A DNA stretch of 9,375 nucleotides, taken from contig CAZEFR010000064.1 in the NCBI GenBank assembly GCA_964511555.1, positions 1 to 9,375 of the forward strand, written 5' to 3'. This document shows positions 6,362-9,375 of this stretch, one piece after another. Below the pieces are notes generated by a model, which saw only the letters and a program-made list of their open reading frames with translations, was not told the origin of the DNA and made no database searches. This stretch comes from CAIZGX01 sp964511555. GTDB taxonomy: Bacteria; Bacteroidota; Bacteroidia; Flavobacteriales_D; Sanyastnellaceae. The stretch's first letter is position 1, and the number at the start of each line of letters is the position of its first letter. The position numbers were made by a program, and so were the translations under genes.

Positions 6362-8905
6362 ATGAAAAAACTTTTATTTTCTCTCGCATTGGCGATGGCT
6401 GCCTTGGGTAGCCAAGCTCAGATTGTGGTAAGTGGCAACATTGACATCAATGGAACTACCACATGGACAAACGATAACATTTACATTCTTTCAGGATTCG
6501 TAAAAGTTACAGCGAATGATACCTTGGTTATTCAACCAGGTACAATTATCAAAGGTGACCTTGTAACAAAAGGCTCTCTAATCATTGAGCGTGGTGCATA
6601 CATTCATGCGCAAGGAACGCCTGAGCAGCCAATTGTTATGACCTCACAAAAAGCTGCTGGACAAAGAAGTTACGGCGACTGGGGTGGTTTAATTATTTGC
6701 GGAAGAGCTGCAGTGAATTCACCAGCAAACGCAGGTACAGGAACAGCAGCTGGTGAAGCGGTTGTTGAAGGTGGTGTAGGTTCAATCTACGGCGGTGGTG
6801 CAAACCCTAATCCGAATGACAACTCTGGAATTATCAGCTATGTTCGCATTGAGTTTGGTGGAATTCCTTTCCAACCAAATTCTGAAATTAATGGTATTAC
6901 CATGTGCGCTGTTGGAAACGGAACACAGATAGACCACGTTCAAGTTTCTTATTGCGGTGACGATGCTTTCGAATGGTTCGGTGGTAACGTTAACGTGAAG
7001 AACATTATTTCTTATCGCAACTGGGACGATGATTTGGACACTGACTTTGGTTACAGAGGAAATGTACAATTCGCTCTTGTTATTCGCGATCCACAAATTG
7101 CTGACCAATCGGGTTCCAACGGTTTCGAGTCAGATAACGATGCTACAGGAAGCACAGCAACTCCGAATACTCAACCTCACTTCTCTAACGTTACAATAGC
7201 AGGACCTCTTTTGTTCCCGGGAGCAATGAATTCAAATTATAAGCGTGCTTTGCACTTAAGAAGAAGAACTGAAACCAGTACTTTCAACAGTGTTTTTGCA
7301 GGTTACCCAGTAGGTCTTCTTATTGAAAGTTCATCGACGATAGCAAATGCTACCGCAAATACCCTGCGTTTCAAGAACAACGTATTAGCACAAATGAACG
7401 ATTCGTTAGCTACTACGACTTCAGCTAATCCTAACAACATCAGCGGAGCATTTAACATTACCAATTTCTTCAATGCGAACTCAAACTCTTTGGTGAATAA
7501 TGGAACTGAATTAGGTTGGAACAACATAAGTCTTACAAACCCTGATTTCACTTTACAGAACACCTCTCAATTGGCCTCAGGTGCAGATTTCTCTGATTCA
7601 TATTTGCAAGACCCATTCTTCACTCCGGTATCTTTCCGTGGTGCAATGGGTTCAGAGGACTGGACTTCTTGTTGGGCAGAGTGGGATCCACAAAATGCGG
7701 ACTACTCTTCAGCTATGAACAACGCAATCACTGCGACTGTTTCAGCTACTGGTTCGACTTCAATCTGCGAAGGTTCAATGGTTACTTTGAATGCGACCTC
7801 TTCAGATGCAACTTCTGAATTCGTTTGGAGCAACAACGGTGCTGCAGGTTCAACACAAGATTTCATGACTGCGGGTAACTACAGTGTAACTGCGCGCAAC
7901 GACAAAGGTTGTACTGCTACTTCTAACGTTGTTACGGTTACTGTAAACCAGAATCCAACTGTTTCTATCTCTGCTAACGGAAGCACTTCTTTCTGCACAG
8001 GTGGAAGCGTTGAAATCGCTTCTTCTCAAATTGGAGGAAACGTATGGAACACAAATGCCACTTCAAATTCAATCACAGTTTCAGAAACTGGTGACTTCTC
8101 TTTGGAATACACAGATGCTAACGGTTGTTCAGCCTCTTCAAACACCATTAGCGTAAACGTTAGTGATTCTCCAATCCCAACGATTTCTACGAATGGAAGC
8201 ACCTCAATTTGCGACGGCTCTTCAGTTTCTCTTTCAGCTTCAACTGCTGATTCATATGCTTGGACATTCAACGGAGCGAGTCTTCCAAATACCACGCAAA
8301 CAATAGATGCAACACTTGAAGGTATTTACACAGTAAACGTTACAAACGCTGACGCTTGCAATGGAGTAGGTACTTCAGCTCCAATCTTCATCTCTGTAAA
8401 CGCTACACCAACAGCAGACGCTTCTTTCACTCAAACAAACGGAAGCTTCACAGTACAGTTCTTGAATAACTCGACTAACGCAACTTCATACACTTGGAAC
8501 TTCGGTGACGGAAACACTTCAACAAGTGCTAACCCTTCGCACACATATGCTACAGGTGGAGATTTCACAGTTGTTCTTACAGCAACGAACGGAAGCTGCT
8601 CGAACACTTTCAGCATTAACTTAACAAGTGTTGCTGTGTCTGAAAACGTTGCTTTCGAAGACCTAATGGTTTTCCCTAATCCAACAGAAAACGTATTGAA
8701 CATTCAATTCAGTTCTTTCGATTCAGGAATGATGAACGCTACGATCTTCAACCTAGCTGGACAAGTTGTTTCTGCTGAAGCATTCGCTGTGAACGCAGGA
8801 AACATGTTCCACACCATCGATACTTCAAACTTAGAAAGCGGAGTTTACTTCGTTAACCTAAGCAACGAAAATTCAAACGTTACCATTCGCGTAATTAAGA
8901 AATAG
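6362..8905 (+). CDS. Secreted beta-helix / Ig-like / PKD protein with T9SS C-terminal sorting domain
   Basis: An 847-residue protein exported by Sec and then type IX secretion to the cell surface or medium. The ATG at 6362 is preferred over an in-frame TTG at 6341 because it puts the signal peptide (MKKLLFSLALAMAALGSQA, cleavage before Gln20) at the very N-terminus. Residues about 20-455 resemble secreted right-handed beta-helix proteins of Bacteroidota: VIQPGTIIKGD, LIIERGAYIHAQGTPEQPIV, DWGGLIICGRA (106-116), GDDAFEWFGGNVNVKN (199-214) and the acidic NWDDDLDTDFGYRG (220-233), perhaps Ca2+-binding. Three Ig-like repeats follow (about 458-529, 530-602, 603-682), each opening with GSTS[IF]C and holding one Cys pair (469/517, 545/589, 617/666), likely disulfides. 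A PKD domain spans about 683-758 (WNFGDG at 712-717). The T9SS type A sorting domain covers about 765-847, with FPNP at 771-774, SGVYFVNL and terminal VTIRVIKK. No catalytic residues are recognised. Adjacency to the receptor suggests ligand capture or adhesion. Confidence 0.9.
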   Translation: MKKLLFSLALAMAALGSQAQIVVSGNIDINGTTTWTNDNIYILSGFVKVTANDTLVIQPGTIIKGDLVTKGSLIIERGAYIHAQGTPEQPIVMTSQKAAGQRSYGDWGGLIICGRAAVNSPANAGTGTAAGEAVVEGGVGSIYGGGANPNPNDNSGIISYVRIEFGGIPFQPNSEINGITMCAVGNGTQIDHVQVSYCGDDAFEWFGGNVNVKNIISYRNWDDDLDTDFGYRGNVQFALVIRDPQIADQSGSNGFESDNDATGSTATPNTQPHFSNVTIAGPLLFPGAMNSNYKRALHLRRRTETSTFNSVFAGYPVGLLIESSSTIANATANTLRFKNNVLAQMNDSLATTTSANPNNISGAFNITNFFNANSNSLVNNGTELGWNNISLTNPDFTLQNTSQLASGADFSDSYLQDPFFTPVSFRGAMGSEDWTSCWAEWDPQNADYSSAMNNAITATVSATGSTSICEGSMVTLNATSSDATSEFVWSNNGAAGSTQDFMTAGNYSVTARNDKGCTATSNVVTVTVNQNPTVSISANGSTSFCTGGSVEIASSQIGGNVWNTNATSNSITVSETGDFSLEYTDANGCSASSNTISVNVSDSPIPTISTNGSTSICDGSSVSLSASTADSYAWTFNGASLPNTTQTIDATLEGIYTVNVTNADACNGVGTSAPIFISVNATPTADASFTQTNGSFTVQFLNNSTNATSYTWNFGDGNTSTSANPSHTYATGGDFTVVLTATNGSCSNTFSINLTSVAVSENVAFEDLMVFPNPTENVLNIQFSSFDSGMMNATIFNLAGQVVSAEAFAVNAGNMFHTIDTSNLESGVYFVNLSNENSNVTIRVIKK
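7733..8407 (+). repeat. Three tandem Ig-like domain coding repeats within the secreted protein
   Basis: Three diverged units of about 72-80 codons, opening at roughly 7733, 7949 and 8168. Each has the GSTS[IF]C motif about ten residues in (DNA near 7751, 7979 and 8194), a central Trp (489, 562, 634) and a later Cys. Conservation is mainly at the protein level; similarity at the DNA level is limited to the motif, which suggests old internal duplication rather than recent expansion. Confidence 0.75.
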
Positions 8906-8930
8906 TAGTTTAAGTTTATGTTAGTAATGA

Positions 8931-8962
8931 GGAGCAGACTTCGGTTTGCTCCTTTTTTTTTT
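8931..8962 (+). terminator. Strong intrinsic terminator with UUCG tetraloop
   Basis: GGAGCAGAC (8931-8939), loop TTCG (8940-8943) and GTTTGCTCC (8944-8952) form a 9-bp stem with one G-U wobble. The loop is the highly stable cUUCGg tetraloop. It is followed directly by ten T residues (8953-8962). It lies 25 bp after the secreted protein's stop codon and closes the receptor/secreted-protein block, separating it from tpiA. Confidence 0.93.
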
Positions 8963-9010
8963 CTTACCTTCTCTTACCTTCTCTTACCTTGTTTGAACTT
9001 CTCTTACATT
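8961..9010 (+). repeat. 10-bp tandem repeat (consensus CTCTTACCTT) upstream of tpiA
   Basis: Units in order: TTCTTACCTT (8961), CTCTTACCTT (8971), CTCTTACCTT (8981), a diverged GTTTGAACTT (8991) and CTCTTACATT (9001). The period equals about one helical turn. The last unit forms the start of a full TAnnTTTG promoter element; earlier units carry TAccTT, partial copies of the same element. The first unit overlaps the end of the terminator T-run. Confidence 0.85.
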
Positions 9011-9012
9011 TG
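9005..9012 (+). promoter_or_regulatory. Consensus Bacteroidota -7 element for tpiA
   Basis: TACATTTG is an exact match to TAnnTTTG. The ATG of tpiA is 16 nt downstream, implying a very short leader (start of transcription near 9018). The -33 TTG is not at ideal spacing: TTA at 8984-8986 lies 18 bp upstream with one mismatch, while TTG at 8989-8991 is only 13 bp away. Confidence 0.6.
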
Positions 9013-9027
9013 CCAAAACTTTAGAAC

Positions 9028-9375
9028 ATGCGCTCAAAACTTATCGCCGGTAACTGGAAAATGAACACCTCTTGGGAAGAGGCGAAATCGTTATTCAACA
9101 GTGTGAACGAATTTCCTTCCAACAATAAATCAATGGCGGTGTGTGTACCCGCATGTTACCTCGCAGGATTGTGTCCAACACATCCACAGTTGTCGGTGTT
9201 CGCGCAAGACTGCAGCGCACATGAGAAGGGAGCATTCACCGGAGAAATTTCAGTAACCATGTTGGCTTCGTTAGGGGTGAAGGGAAGTTTGGTTGGACAT
9301 AGCGAGCGCAGACAATACCACAACGAAACGTCAGAATTGTTGAAGCGCAAAGTAGATCAGTTGTTGGCCAATAAT
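9028..9375 (+). CDS. tpiA: Triosephosphate isomerase, N-terminal 116 residues (cut by window edge)
   Basis: Cytoplasmic glycolytic/gluconeogenic enzyme interconverting dihydroxyacetone phosphate and glyceraldehyde 3-phosphate. The N-terminus MRSKLIAGNWKMN holds substrate-binding Asn9 and catalytic Lys11. AQDCSAHEKGAFTGEIS is the conserved segment before barrel strand 4, and LVGHSERRQ carries the electrophilic His91 and the following Ser-Glu-Arg. The catalytic Glu loop lies beyond the window; full-length enzymes are about 250 residues. Within AQDC..., the more usual residue after AQ is Asn and the position after the Cys is often His-Trp, so this copy is slightly divergent, but every catalytic residue visible is intact. 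Its promoter and upstream terminator suggest independent transcription from the receptor block. Confidence 0.97.
   Translation, partial: MRSKLIAGNWKMNTSWEEAKSLFNSVNEFPSNNKSMAVCVPACYLAGLCPTHPQLSVFAQDCSAHEKGAFTGEISVTMLASLGVKGSLVGHSERRQYHNETSELLKRKVDQLLANN

Noticed and set aside
8961..9010. CRISPR-like repeat array
   Set aside because: Units are only 10 bp, directly contiguous and without spacers.

Overview
The window looks like chromosomal DNA of a Bacteroidota bacterium, probably from a Flavobacteriia- or Sphingobacteriia-like lineage. Four things support this: a TonB-dependent receptor with an N-terminal carboxypeptidase-regulatory-like domain; a large secreted protein ending in a type IX secretion (T9SS) sorting domain with Ig-like and PKD modules; A-rich start regions without clear Shine-Dalgarno sequences; and a TAnnTTTG-type -7 promoter element ahead of the last gene. 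No mobile element, tRNA, rRNA or CRISPR array was seen. The genus cannot be fixed from the sequence.

Layout. (1) Positions 1-2809, minus strand, running off the left edge: 936 codons of a fused B12-dependent acyl-CoA mutase, IcmF (B12 domain, MeaB-like GTPase, mutase barrel). (2) Positions 2810-2971: a divergent intergenic region. (3) Positions 2972-3298, plus strand: a small ArsR-like winged-helix regulator without a recognisable metal-binding Cys pair. (4) Positions 3295-3348: two adjacent perfect inverted repeats, the first overlapping the regulator's stop codon. (5) Positions 3382-6240: a TonB-dependent outer-membrane receptor. (6) Positions 6362-8905: a secreted beta-helix/Ig/PKD protein with a T9SS sorting domain. 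(7) Positions 8931-8962: a strong UUCG-tetraloop terminator. (8) Positions 8961-9010: a 10-bp tandem repeat leading into a promoter. (9) Positions 9028-9375: the start of triosephosphate isomerase, cut by the right edge.

How they may work together. The regulator, receptor and T9SS cargo are co-directional, closely spaced (83 and 121 bp gaps) and end at one strong terminator. This suggests a regulated module in which a secreted or surface-bound protein works with an outer-membrane receptor to capture an unknown ligand. The ligand cannot be read from the sequence. IcmF (acyl-CoA carbon-skeleton rearrangement) and TpiA (glycolysis) are metabolic neighbours with no visible functional tie. The module is the most interesting part, particularly the paired inverted repeats before the receptor gene and the conserved Asp-rich motifs of the beta-helix protein.
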